Source of the DNA: an uncultured Prevotellaceae bacterium
GTDB lineage: Bacteria > Bacteroidota > Bacteroidia > Bacteroidales > Bacteroidaceae
Assembly: GCA_937910905.1 (NCBI GenBank)
Contig: CALEPV010000097.1
Span: 1-64,000 of the forward strand
Length of the DNA stretch: 64,000 bases
Direction of reading: 5' to 3'
This document shows, piece by piece, positions 7,880-16,355 of the stretch. The position numbers were made by a program, and so were the translations under genes. The notes under the pieces are model-generated. The model worked only from the letters and a program-made list of their open reading frames with translations, was not told the DNA's origin and did no database searches. Positions within the stretch are counted from its first letter, which is position 1, and each line of letters begins with the position of its first letter.

Positions 7880-10800
7880 TCAACTCCTACGCTGATGCTT
7901 GGCCATATAATCCGACGGGGTGGTGCCGAAATGCTTCTTGAAGGCGGCTGTGAAATGTGTGGGATTGGAGAAGCCCACAGCGTATGTCACCTGCGACACC
8001 GTGGTGTCGCCCTTCTCTAACAGTCGTGCCGCCTGCTGTAGACGCAGGTTGCGGATAAACTCGCCTACGGTGATGCCCGTCATCTCCTTCATGCGGCGGT
8101 GCAGCTGCACGCGGCTCAAGCCTACGGTCTCGGCTAAGGCCTCGACGTTGAACTCGCTGTCGTCAAGATGCTCGTTGACAGCCTTCATAACCTTTTCCAT
8201 AAGCACTTCGTCGTTGCCTCGCAGCTCAACCTTGCTCACAGTGTGCTCCTGCTCCTGCGCTCCCGAGAACTTGCCGCGCAGACGTATGCGGTTGGCAATA
8301 AGATTGGCAATACGCGTCTCTAACTCCTCCATGTTGAAGGGCTTGTCCACATATGCGTCAGCACCCTGCTCCAGACCCTTGATATGCGACTGGTGCTCGG
8401 TCTTCGTTGTGAGGAGTATCACTGGGATATGGCTGGTCTTGGTACTGCTCTTCAAGCGTTTTAGCAGCTCGAAGCCGTCCATCTGTGGCATCACCACATC
8501 GCTGACTACGAGGTCGGGCACGATGTCGACGACCCCTTCCAGTGCGCTCTTACCGTCGGGATAGCCGTGCACATAATAGCTCTCGCTGAGCTCTGTCTGG
8601 AGGAAGGAGCGTAGCTCATCGTCGTCGTCGACAACGGCAACGTGGTACGTGGTCTTCTTCCGTGTCCTACGCTTCTGTTCCGCGTCGGTGACAGGTGTTG
8701 TCCGCTCTTCATGGGTGGGTGAGGAAGCATAGTAGTCGCTGCCCACCAACTGCTCCTGTGGCAGGTGGTCGTTGCCCAATGGCAGTCTGACAATAAACTC
8801 TGAGCCGTTGCCGCCCTCACGGTTGCGGGCTACTATCGTACCGCCATGCAGCGTCACTATCTTCTGTGTCAGGTTCAGTCCGATGCCGTAGCTCATCTGT
8901 CCTGACGCCGGACGAACAGAGGCCTGATAGAATCGCTCGAATACTTTCTTCAGCTGTGCCTCGTTGATGCCCGGACCGTTGTCGCGTACCGCCAGCTCCG
9001 CCAGCTTGTTGTCTATCTGTCTCACGGTGACGTCTATCTGTCCACCGTCGTCTATATATTTGATGGCATTGCTGAGGAGGTTTGTCACCACCTTGTCAAA
9101 ATTATCGCAGTCTATCCATACCGCCATACCCTCAGCCTCATTATGCATTTTCAGTGCAATCTGTCTGTTTTCCACCTGATAGTCGAAATCATGACAGATG
9201 TTACTGACGAAGTCGGCAAGGGGGGTCTCGGCATAGTGCAGTCGCATCTGTCCTTTCTCTATCTTACGGATACTCAGAATCTGATTGACGAGGGCGAGCA
9301 GGCGGTTGGTGTTACGCTCCATATTGCGCAGGGCACGGGTGGTCTGCGGGTTGTGGCTCTCCTTGAGCATCTTTTCGAGCGGACTCTTGATGAGGGTCAG
9401 CGGTGAGCGTAGCTCATGACTGATATCTACGAAGAATTTTATCTTCTCTTCATTGGTCTCTGCCTGCCGCTTGTTCCAGTAGTAGCGCCACCAGAGGGCA
9501 GCGATGGCGAGGATGAGCATCAGGTAGAATGCGTATGCTCCCCACGAACGGTACCACGGCGGTGTGACGTGGATGCGGAGGGTCTTAACGGGCGAATAGG
9601 CGCCGTTGTCGTAGGCACGCACCTGCAGACGGTGGGTGCCCACGCCCAGGTGTGTGAAGAATATCTCGCTCACGCCGGCGGCTGTCTGGTGCCACACGTC
9701 CTTGCCCTCGTCCTCGAACCGGTATTCATAGTGTATGTTCATGGCCTCGCGGAATTCCATCGACGAGAACTGGAGGCTGAATGTGTTGTCTAAGTAAGAC
9801 ACGGTGATGTCGTCTGTCGTCTCTAACATCTTCGTGATGATACTCTTTCCGTTGGAGCGCGTCGATACGTTGACATCGGTATTGCCCAGCCACATGCCGG
9901 TAAGGGTGATGCCATGTAGGAACTGGTTCTTGACGAGCTTGTCGGGAGTGAAATAGGTGATACCTTTCTGATTGCCGAAAATGATGTCACCGTCAGTAGT
10001 ATAGGTATAGGCACTGCGTACGAACGACCAGTCCTGCAGTCCGTTGCCGCGGTAGTAACGGATGAAGGTGCCATTGGGCTCTCTCTGCGCCAGTCCCCGG
10101 TAGGTGCTGATCCACAGGGAGCCGTCTGCCGTGGCAACCAGTCCGCAGACAATGTCGTTGGGCAGGGCGTCCTTCTGCGTATAACGCTCCCACACTTCAC
10201 TCTCCCTCGCACCTCGATAGACAAACAATCCTTTGTTGGTACCTATCCAGATGGACTGGTCCTTGGGCGACTGCACGATGGCATAGACGATGGCGGGTCG
10301 CAGGGCAGCAGGGATATGCACGTCAACAAGGCTGTCGGTCTGGGGATTATATACATCGATGCCGTAGTAGTGACCTATCCAGATGAGACCGGAAGCATCG
10401 GTAAACAAGACGTTCAGGTAAGGGTTATGGAGATCTAATCGCCCTTTTCCAAGCACACGCTCCGTCTTACCGTCAGGGGTATAGCTACGAAGCCCCTCGC
10501 TGAACACGGCGGAGTAGATATTTCCCTGGCGATCCCTGGCGATGCTGCTGATGCGCTGGTTCTTGGCAATGGGTAGCTGCTCTACCTTTCCCGTCTGTCT
10601 GTCTAAGCGGAACAGTCCGTCGCGGTAGGTACCCACCAAGAAGGTGTTGGCAGACATCTCGTAGAGGGTCGTCACGGTGTATCCGTTCATCCAGAGTCCC
10701 TGCACATGACCGCTGAGGTCAATATCCTTGATGCCTCCTTTTTCCTGACAGACGTACACCCTGTGCTGACTATCCGCAAATACCAAGCGCAGCAGGTAGC

Positions 10801-11857
10801 TGTTGTCCTGCTCCATCTGGTCCAGACCAAGATAGTGGAACGAGGTGGGCTTGTCGTTGACAAACAGCACTCCCCTGCGAAAACAGCCTATCCATCGGTT
10901 GCCGCCACGGTCCTCCAGGAAAGCATTCACATGAGCCTGCGCCATGTCAAAATCATTGGTCACTTGTGGATAGAGGACTGTCAGCTTCCCTTCCTGTAGG
11001 GCGGGGGTGGGGGAGGGCTGTCCCTCATCTACAGCCCACAGTCCACTGCCAATAGTGCCTACCAGCAGACGACCTTTGTTGTCCTTAAACATTCGCTTGA
11101 CGGCATTGCGTGGAAAGGTAATAACGGGTTTGCAGGCGAGCGTCTTCTCGTCCACCTGCATAATACTGTTATAGGTCAGCACCAGCAACCGGTGGCGAGC
11201 GTCTTCCGTGACGTCAACAGCTCGGTTATCTGCAAACAGGGCTTGACTGTAAAGGTGGGTCTTCCCACTCTTGGTGTCAATCATCTGCAATGGCGCATCA
11301 GAATAGGCTACCCATAGTCTCCCCTTTCTGTCTAAATACATATTGTCTGCCATGTTCTTCCGCAGATGGCGGTTGACAGCGGTCAGCGGAACGGCATCGA
11401 GACTGCCGCCCTGCACCTCATACACTCCGCTGTGAGCACTCAGCAGCCATATCTTTCCGTTGGGTGTCTCCAGAATATCGCTGATATTTGCCGTGTTGCT
11501 ACCTGCAAACATCACCGTCTCGAAAGCATCGGTCATGCGGTTGTAGTGTTGCACCCCTCGGTTGGTTACCACCCACACCCTGCCGTCGCTGGCTGTCATG
11601 ACGCAGCGCACAATATCGTCACAAAGCGAATGAGGGTCAGCGTCATCGCTGTAGTATTGTTCCACATGGGCACCATCAAACTTGTTCAGACCGTATTCCG
11701 TACCAATCCATATATAGCCCATACTGTCCTGACAGATATCAGTGACCTGATTCGACGACAGCAGCTCCGTATCATAAAATTTCACGGACTGTGCCCATGT
11801 GCAGAGACTTGTCAGCAACATCAGGCTGAGCAGTACAATGTTTCTTATATAGTGCAT
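7880..11857 (-). CDS. Hybrid two-component system sensor/regulator (HTCS) of the glycan locus
   Basis: From ATG 11857 it encodes 1325 residues. In order: signal peptide ending TWAQ; a periplasmic two-bladed propeller of repeats such as ICQDSMGYIWIGTEYGLNKFD; a Y_Y_Y domain just before the membrane; one transmembrane helix near 770-795; a histidine kinase with phospho-acceptor H814 in DISHELRSPL; an ATPase domain (NLLSNAIKY, DNGPG, GIGLNL); a receiver with phospho-acceptor D1120 in VVSDVVMPQMDG; and a C-terminal AraC-type helix-turn-helix ending AKHQRRS. Such proteins bind an oligosaccharide in the periplasm and activate the adjacent susCD operon. The longer ORF start at 12049 is rejected because ATG 11857 starts directly at the signal peptide. 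It lies 16 bases after the AAA-ATPase gene and may share that gene's promoter. Confidence 0.95.
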   Translation of the reverse strand: MHYIRNIVLLSLMLLTSLCTWAQSVKFYDTELLSSNQVTDICQDSMGYIWIGTEYGLNKFDGAHVEQYYSDDADPHSLCDDIVRCVMTASDGRVWVVTNRGVQHYNRMTDAFETVMFAGSNTANISDILETPNGKIWLLSAHSGVYEVQGGSLDAVPLTAVNRHLRKNMADNMYLDRKGRLWVAYSDAPLQMIDTKSGKTHLYSQALFADNRAVDVTEDARHRLLVLTYNSIMQVDEKTLACKPVITFPRNAVKRMFKDNKGRLLVGTIGSGLWAVDEGQPSPTPALQEGKLTVLYPQVTNDFDMAQAHVNAFLEDRGGNRWIGCFRRGVLFVNDKPTSFHYLGLDQMEQDNSYLLRLVFADSQHRVYVCQEKGGIKDIDLSGHVQGLWMNGYTVTTLYEMSANTFLVGTYRDGLFRLDRQTGKVEQLPIAKNQRISSIARDRQGNIYSAVFSEGLRSYTPDGKTERVLGKGRLDLHNPYLNVLFTDASGLIWIGHYYGIDVYNPQTDSLVDVHIPAALRPAIVYAIVQSPKDQSIWIGTNKGLFVYRGARESEVWERYTQKDALPNDIVCGLVATADGSLWISTYRGLAQREPNGTFIRYYRGNGLQDWSFVRSAYTYTTDGDIIFGNQKGITYFTPDKLVKNQFLHGITLTGMWLGNTDVNVSTRSNGKSIITKMLETTDDITVSYLDNTFSLQFSSMEFREAMNIHYEYRFEDEGKDVWHQTAAGVSEIFFTHLGVGTHRLQVRAYDNGAYSPVKTLRIHVTPPWYRSWGAYAFYLMLILAIAALWWRYYWNKRQAETNEEKIKFFVDISHELRSPLTLIKSPLEKMLKESHNPQTTRALRNMERNTNRLLALVNQILSIRKIEKGQMRLHYAETPLADFVSNICHDFDYQVENRQIALKMHNEAEGMAVWIDCDNFDKVVTNLLSNAIKYIDDGGQIDVTVRQIDNKLAELAVRDNGPGINEAQLKKVFERFYQASVRPASGQMSYGIGLNLTQKIVTLHGGTIVARNREGGNGSEFIVRLPLGNDHLPQEQLVGSDYYASSPTHEERTTPVTDAEQKRRTRKKTTYHVAVVDDDDELRSFLQTELSESYYVHGYPDGKSALEGVVDIVPDLVVSDVVMPQMDGFELLKRLKSSTKTSHIPVILLTTKTEHQSHIKGLEQGADAYVDKPFNMEELETRIANLIANRIRLRGKFSGAQEQEHTVSKVELRGNDEVLMEKVMKAVNEHLDDSEFNVEALAETVGLSRVQLHRRMKEMTGITVGEFIRNLRLQQAARLLEKGDTTVSQVTYAVGFSNPTHFTAAFKKHFGTTPSDYMAKHQRRS

Positions 11858-11873
11858 AGAGTGTAGTGTTTTA

Positions 11874-13478
11874 TCAAAGCTTCTCAATCCGACAGTCATG
11901 CAGCTTTGTCTCGCGGTCGTAGCTGATGCCGACGAGCAGCAGGTTATTGGACGAGCCAGGCGTCTCCTGTGCCGTCGGGCAACCGGCATACTCGGCAACC
12001 TTGGCAGGGTACTGCCTGCGCTTGATCTGGTCAATGGCAGCGTCAGCACTCTTGTCCACCTTCAGTTCGATGACGATGGCTGGGGAGTCCACGTTTTTAC
12101 GGGGGATGAGTACTATATCCGCAAACCCCTTGCCCGTGGGCAATTCACGATGCACGATATAGTCGTTCTTGGCATAGTAGTAGGCGATGCTGAGTACGCA
12201 TACCAAGGAGTTCTCATCATTATAAGAGAGGATGCTGGTGTTCTCGTCGTGTGCCAGTTCAATGCCGCGTGCCACAGCCTCGGTATCGCCTTGGAGAGTG
12301 GCCTGCAGCAGCCGACGCGACTTGTCGAGAGCATCCGCCACATGCTTCCAGTTATTGAGCTTTACGGCATTCACCATTTCACCCGCCACCTCTCTGTTAG
12401 GAATATAGCATTCACCCTGGCTTCTGTCATAGCTGAGGTATCCTAAATGGATAAGCACCGTCAGCACATCGTCTTTGCTGCGGACATCATACATGTCGTT
12501 GCTGAACATGGTAGAGTCAACCTTGCATCGCCCTCCAGCCAGCATGCTGATGACGTCGTCCTTCAGTCCCTCATAGTTCATCTTGATGTAGTCGGCCACC
12601 GTGTCGTAAGAACCCGTTGCAGCCCAGTAGCTCTCGCAGTAGTTACACTCTACTGCTGACATGACGCTGTTGGGATTGAAGATAGACAACTCATCGCCTA
12701 TCTGATAGCCGTCATACCACTTCTCCAAGTTGTCGAAGTCCATGCCATGCCGCTCTGCCAGCATCTTGACTTCGTCTTTGGTGAAACCGAAGAAATGACT
12801 CATGTTGCGAGGCGATACCATCGAGTATTCCCTGAAGTTGTTCATGGCCGACTGTGTGCGATACTTCTTGACAGGCAGGATGCCGGTCATATAGACACCG
12901 GCGAACACCTGCATGGTCAGTCCACCCTTGAACATACGGCGCAGCCAGTCCAGATAGGCATCAAACACGGTTGTGCCCGCCTCGAACTCGCGGCAGATGG
13001 CATCCCACTCGTCGATGATGAAGATAAACTGCTGCTGTCTGGCCATTGCTATGCGGGCAAGATACTCCATCAGGTCGTCGCCATCTTTTATCAGAATGTC
13101 GGGGTAAATCGTCTGAACATCTTGCATGATCCGTCTGTCCATCTCGCTGATGATGCTCTCGTTCTTGAAGCGTGTCACGAAGTCGGACAAGTCCAGATAG
13201 ACGACAGGAAACTTGTTCAGATACTGCTCGAACGACGGGGCTTTCGCTATCTCCAAGTCCGCGAACAGATGCCGCGAGTCGCACGACTGGTCGTAGTAGG
13301 CACAGAGCATCTTGGCAGCCAATGATTTGCCGAACCGACGGCATCGGGACACGCAGCTGAAACGGTGCTCTGTAAACAGCGTTTTATTTACCACGGCTAT
13401 AAGCCCTGACTTATCAACGTATTCACTATTAAGTACCGACTGAAAGCCAGCATTACCCAAATTGATATAAGCTCCCAT
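11874..13478 (-). CDS. AAA-ATPase-like / PD-(D/E)XK nuclease-like protein
   Basis: A 534-residue protein starting MGAYINLGNAGFQ, the usual start of this Bacteroidetes family (AAA-ATPase-like PF09820 plus PDDEXK_9 PF08011). A P-loop-like segment (SRCRRFGKSLA, residues 44-54) and Walker B FIFIIDEWD (151-158) are visible. The C-terminus carries GFADIVLIP and AIVIELKVDK, matching the D...ExK layout of the nuclease fold. The family is widespread and often present in many copies, but its role is unknown; mobile-element or toxin-like functions have been speculated. It is transcribed from its own near-consensus promoter and lies only 16 bases before the HTCS gene. The ORF is intact. The family call is firm; no function can be assigned. 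Confidence 0.85.
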   Translation of the reverse strand: MGAYINLGNAGFQSVLNSEYVDKSGLIAVVNKTLFTEHRFSCVSRCRRFGKSLAAKMLCAYYDQSCDSRHLFADLEIAKAPSFEQYLNKFPVVYLDLSDFVTRFKNESIISEMDRRIMQDVQTIYPDILIKDGDDLMEYLARIAMARQQQFIFIIDEWDAICREFEAGTTVFDAYLDWLRRMFKGGLTMQVFAGVYMTGILPVKKYRTQSAMNNFREYSMVSPRNMSHFFGFTKDEVKMLAERHGMDFDNLEKWYDGYQIGDELSIFNPNSVMSAVECNYCESYWAATGSYDTVADYIKMNYEGLKDDVISMLAGGRCKVDSTMFSNDMYDVRSKDDVLTVLIHLGYLSYDRSQGECYIPNREVAGEMVNAVKLNNWKHVADALDKSRRLLQATLQGDTEAVARGIELAHDENTSILSYNDENSLVCVLSIAYYYAKNDYIVHRELPTGKGFADIVLIPRKNVDSPAIVIELKVDKSADAAIDQIKRRQYPAKVAEYAGCPTAQETPGSSNNLLLVGISYDRETKLHDCRIEKL

Positions 13479-13508
13479 ATCTGTTCACCTTGATATATAA
13501 AGATGTTG

Positions 13509-13539
13509 CAAAGGTAGTGAAAACCGAGAGCAATGCAAA
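13509..13539 (-). promoter_or_regulatory. Near-consensus Bacteroidetes promoter
   Basis: On the minus strand TTTG (13539-13536) is followed by 19 bases and then TACCTTTG (13516-13509). The predicted transcription start is near 13502, about 25 bases before the AAA-ATPase ATG. It probably also drives the HTCS gene. Confidence 0.8.
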
Positions 13540-13811
13540 ATAAATGAAGTATTTTTGCATTGCCGATCCTACCTTCGACATAAAAAACTAATCTGAATAT
13601 TTCACTCAATTTTCGCTTACAGCAGGGCGAGGACAGGAACGTGTCCCGTTAACGTATGGGTGCCCCCTTGGGAGCGCGGGCGGCTCGCCCGCAAACACCT
13701 TGGGAGAGCGTGCAGCAGAAGTCAAGACCCTGTTTGAGAACAAGGGGTCAAAAACCATCTTTGCATCTTGCGAGCAAGTGATTCAGTTCTGAGTTACAAC
13801 AAAGCTGTGAT

Positions 13812-13860
13812 TGTGATTTTGTGATTGCACATATATATATAAGTGCAATCACAAATCACA
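13812..13860. repeat. Long AT-rich hairpin
   Basis: The arm GTGATTGCAC pairs with GTGCAATCAC across an AT-dinucleotide loop, and outer TGTGATTT/AAATCACA sequences extend the stem with a one-base bulge. Confidence 0.7.
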
Positions 13861-13959
13861 ACATGCTGCCGCAAAAAACTGTGAATCCTCCTTCTTCGTG
13901 AAGACAAATAAGCTCAAAAATACCTGCTGTGCGGTTGAAAAGCCATGAAAGAGCCAGCC

Positions 13960-14178
13960 AAACCCCAACGGGGTTTAATAACATAGCACAGGGGCTTGCC
14001 CCTGTGTAAACTGGTTTCCCGTTTAAATTGCCCCTGTAAGGGGCTCATAACCCACGATTTATTGGCTATTTGCCCCTTTCAGGGGCGGTGTGTGTGTGGG
14101 TGACATTCCGTTACGTAGGGGCATTACTCCTACCCAGGGGCGAGCCCCTGGGCTAATTTATCTGCCCCTTTCAGGGGC
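13960..14178. repeat. Cluster of six REP-like palindromes
   Basis: Perfect short hairpins lie at 13960-13976 (AAACCCC/GGGGTTT), 13987-14006 (CACAGGGGC/GCCCCTGTG), 14030-14044 (GCCCC/GGGGC), 14072-14086, 14133-14152 (CCCAGGGGC/GCCCCTGGG) and 14164-14178. Most share the half-site AGGGGC. The 14072 and 14164 copies are identical (GCCCCTTTCAGGGGC). Arrays like this are often mobilised by RAYT transposases; whether the RAYT at 24450 acts on this family is unknown. Confidence 0.75.
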
Positions 14179-14202
14179 GGTTGCCCTGAGAGGGACGATG
14201 CA

Positions 14203-14345
14203 TCACGTCGATGAGGGTGCTGCATCGCGGTGTCTCAATCGTTGCATCGCGATGTGTCGACCGCTGCATCGCGATGCAACGTATGTTGCAACGCGGTGCA
14301 AGAGGGGGTGGACCACGGTGCAGCATATCTTGCAGCACGCTTATA
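14203..14345. repeat. Cluster of TGCA-flanked palindromes
   Basis: Several imperfect palindromes of the form TGCAnCGnGnTGCA lie close together, for example GCATCGCGATGC and TTGCAACGCGGTGCAA. Similar units (CTGCACCGTGGTGCAG) occur at 63751-63787. Confidence 0.6.
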
Positions 14346-14448
14346 CCTTATTGTTCTCATCCACGGACTATTGCAACTGAGCCGGTAACAGCATTACAAC
14401 TTATTTGTAACGATGTTACGACATATGTTGTAATTTCGCATCTCTTTT

Positions 14449-14532
14449 TTCTCGCGCAGAACCGCAGTGTACGCGGAGTTTTAATGAATACTCTGCGCAT
14501 CACTCCGCGTACTCTGCGGCTCTGCGTGAGAA
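14449..14532 (-). terminator. 31-bp near-perfect inverted repeat after the 516-residue protein gene
   Basis: Arms 14449-14479 and 14502-14532 pair over 31 positions with three mismatches (core GTACGCGGAGT). The element begins 21 bases past the stop of the minus-strand gene, with a T-rich run (14444-14450) beyond its far arm. It probably terminates that transcript. Confidence 0.7.
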
Positions 14533-14553
14533 ATGAAACATCGGACACTTGAA

Positions 14554-16104
14554 TTATTTTACAATCATCTTCTTTCCATTCTTGATTACTATCCCTTTGT
14601 AGCTGTCGCTTACCCGCTGACCGGCAAGGTTGTACATGGCCTTGCTGACAGGGGCAGACTGCACCTGCTGGATGGCAGTTGTCGTTGCGTCGTCATTGAA
14701 TACGGCAGTGAGGGATTTGACAGAGCCTTCTCCGCTCTCAGCAGGACCAGTGATGTAGGCGCGGAAGGCATTAATGCTTACATTAGACCCTACTTTCACA
14801 AAGTTTCCATTTTCGGCATTCCAACCATAAAGTGTATTACCAGCTTGGGTTAAACTTGCTACGTGAGCCAGCGTTCCCTGGAATGTCCATGCTCCGTTAC
14901 CAACTTGCTTCTGCATAGTCTGACCAGGCGAAGCCACAATGGCCTTGTTTGTCAAGTTGGCAAAGAGCTTGCCTGATGAGTTGGGAACGAATATGTATGG
15001 GGTATAAGCACTGACAGAATTAGATGCTTTCATGAATTCCAAATTTCCATTGTTAACGCTGTTCAAGTAGTAGAAGGCTCCGTAGCTCTCCATCTCTGTC
15101 TTGTCCAGCGAGAAAGGCAGACATACCGTACATTTCCGTCCGGCAGTAAACTCGCGGTCGTAAGCAATAGTTGAGCTGGCAGAAGCCGCAATGCTGAAAG
15201 CCGTTGTTTCAGCAGTTCCAAAATACTTGCTGAAGACAATAGAGGTTACATCTTGACTATCACTTGCACCCTGTCCGGCCTTAATACTTGAACAAGTGGT
15301 AAAGGAAGCTATCGGCTTTTCGTAGGTCGTCACATTCTCAAGTGCAGAAAAGGTCAGATGGTCAGATCCAGTTCCAGCCAACAAACGTATCTCCTTGTTT
15401 TTTGAGCTATCGTAACTATTAAGTTTTACTTGTACGCGGTCATAGCCTGTCACATCGAATATACCATGTTCCGCATCGTTATTACTGCTATATCCGAATA
15501 AAACAGCAGATGTTGTCTTGCCAAAATTGTTTTCAATGGTTGACAATGTTCCTGTGGCAGTCCATGCAAAAGGAGTGTCCTTCGTACTCGAACTATTGAT
15601 GGTCGTGGTGATTTCCATTGCCTCGCAAGATGCCGTCTCCAAATAGGTTGCAGAAGGGTCGAAACCGATGGTGTAAGGTGTAGAGATTGTACCGCTTTCA
15701 GGGCCTGCAATACGGATAGATGTGATAGTAGCGATAGTCTCAGCTGACAGCGTTTGGCTATTGCTATTCAGCCCCACCAATGTCTGGTCTTTTTGACCTG
15801 TGCTGCCAAAACCACTCCATGTAAAAGCTTTTTCCGTTCCTTTCATAAACAAGACGCGGTCAGTGGTGTTAGCAATACTAATATGTATCTTCGCGTATTT
15901 CGACAGCGTACCGGCAGGGAAACTGAAGATGTCATAGGTATTGGAACCCGCTGCAGTGACAGAGAACTGTTTAGTGCTCTCGTTCCAAGTGATATTACTA
16001 TTGCCACTAACCTGCATGGGCACAGCATAAAGTTTATGAACGCTTTGGGCTTGCACACCAGCAACGGCAATCATCATTGCAAAAAGGAGTATAATCTTTT
16101 TCAT
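14554..16104 (-). CDS. Secreted surface protein with C-terminal sorting-like tail
   Basis: 516 residues from ATG 16104 (MKKIILLFAMMIAVAGVQAQ, a clear signal peptide). The body has beta-rich, carbohydrate-binding-like segments without a motif I can name. From about residue 330, CTVCLPFSLDKTEM and INAFRAYITGP belong to a C-terminal module also present in the 48926-52717 protein. The end (MYNLAGQRVSDSYKGIVIKNGKK) resembles short type IX secretion sorting tails in Prevotella-like species. It lies 37 bases after a 59-residue gene and probably shares its transcript. Function unknown; likely cell-surface attached. Confidence 0.75.
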   Translation of the reverse strand: MKKIILLFAMMIAVAGVQAQSVHKLYAVPMQVSGNSNITWNESTKQFSVTAAGSNTYDIFSFPAGTLSKYAKIHISIANTTDRVLFMKGTEKAFTWSGFGSTGQKDQTLVGLNSNSQTLSAETIATITSIRIAGPESGTISTPYTIGFDPSATYLETASCEAMEITTTINSSSTKDTPFAWTATGTLSTIENNFGKTTSAVLFGYSSNNDAEHGIFDVTGYDRVQVKLNSYDSSKNKEIRLLAGTGSDHLTFSALENVTTYEKPIASFTTCSSIKAGQGASDSQDVTSIVFSKYFGTAETTAFSIAASASSTIAYDREFTAGRKCTVCLPFSLDKTEMESYGAFYYLNSVNNGNLEFMKASNSVSAYTPYIFVPNSSGKLFANLTNKAIVASPGQTMQKQVGNGAWTFQGTLAHVASLTQAGNTLYGWNAENGNFVKVGSNVSINAFRAYITGPAESGEGSVKSLTAVFNDDATTTAIQQVQSAPVSKAMYNLAGQRVSDSYKGIVIKNGKKMIVK

Positions 16105-16141
16105 TGTTATTGTGGTATTCTTTTTATGTGTACATACTATA

Positions 16142-16321
16142 CTATTCATTGTCCCAGTCGGACTCATCGAATATACCATGCCATTCCTTGGTGCCGAGGC
16201 TTATACTACTTGTTTCGGACGCATTCTGTGTATCTTCGGTAATACTTTTTGAGGTTGCCAACATAGAATGGCCCGTGATTAGGAGAACCGTCTTTTCGGG
16301 CCTGATATATGTTTTTTTCAT
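16142..16321 (-). CDS. Small MKKTYI-type protein (59 residues)
   Basis: Reading the minus strand from ATG 16321 gives an uninterrupted 59-residue ORF: MKKTYIRPEKTVLLITGHSM at the start, LATSKSITEDTQNASE in the middle, and ending IFDESDWDNE before TAG. The 52855-53034 protein is also exactly 59 residues and starts MKKTYIIP, with a matching small-hydrophobic-Ala-Ser segment (SMLATS against TMIAAS) near residue 20 and an acidic C-terminus. It lies 34 bases after the 168-residue gene and 37 bases before the 516-residue gene, so all three are probably co-transcribed. There is no signal peptide or cysteine pair. Function unknown; a small surface-associated peptide or peptide precursor are both possible. 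Confidence 0.7.
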   Translation of the reverse strand: MKKTYIRPEKTVLLITGHSMLATSKSITEDTQNASETSSISLGTKEWHGIFDESDWDNE

Positions 16322-16355
16322 TGTGTGTGTCTTAGATTATGTATGAGCGTGTTGT

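Larger units (their letters stand above)
13540..14553. other. Gene-free kilobase of palindromic repeats
   Basis: No ORF here has recognisable protein content. The stretch holds a 7-bp GC hairpin (13676-13692, GCGGGCG/CGCCCGC), a long AT-rich hairpin (13812-13860), six G/C-rich REP-like palindromes (13960-14178), a cluster of TGCA-CG-TGCA palindromes (about 14203-14345) and a 31-bp inverted repeat (14449-14532). It separates the glycan locus from the next minus-strand unit and looks like a sink for repeats. Confidence 0.75.

Noticed and set aside
13960..14178. Possible tRNA or structured RNA gene
   Set aside because: The hairpins are independent short palindromes without cloverleaf spacing, an acceptor stem or TPsiC-like sequence.
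14090..14552. Small open frames in the repeat-rich kilobase
   Set aside because: They consist of translated palindromes and lack a start context or any conserved protein feature.
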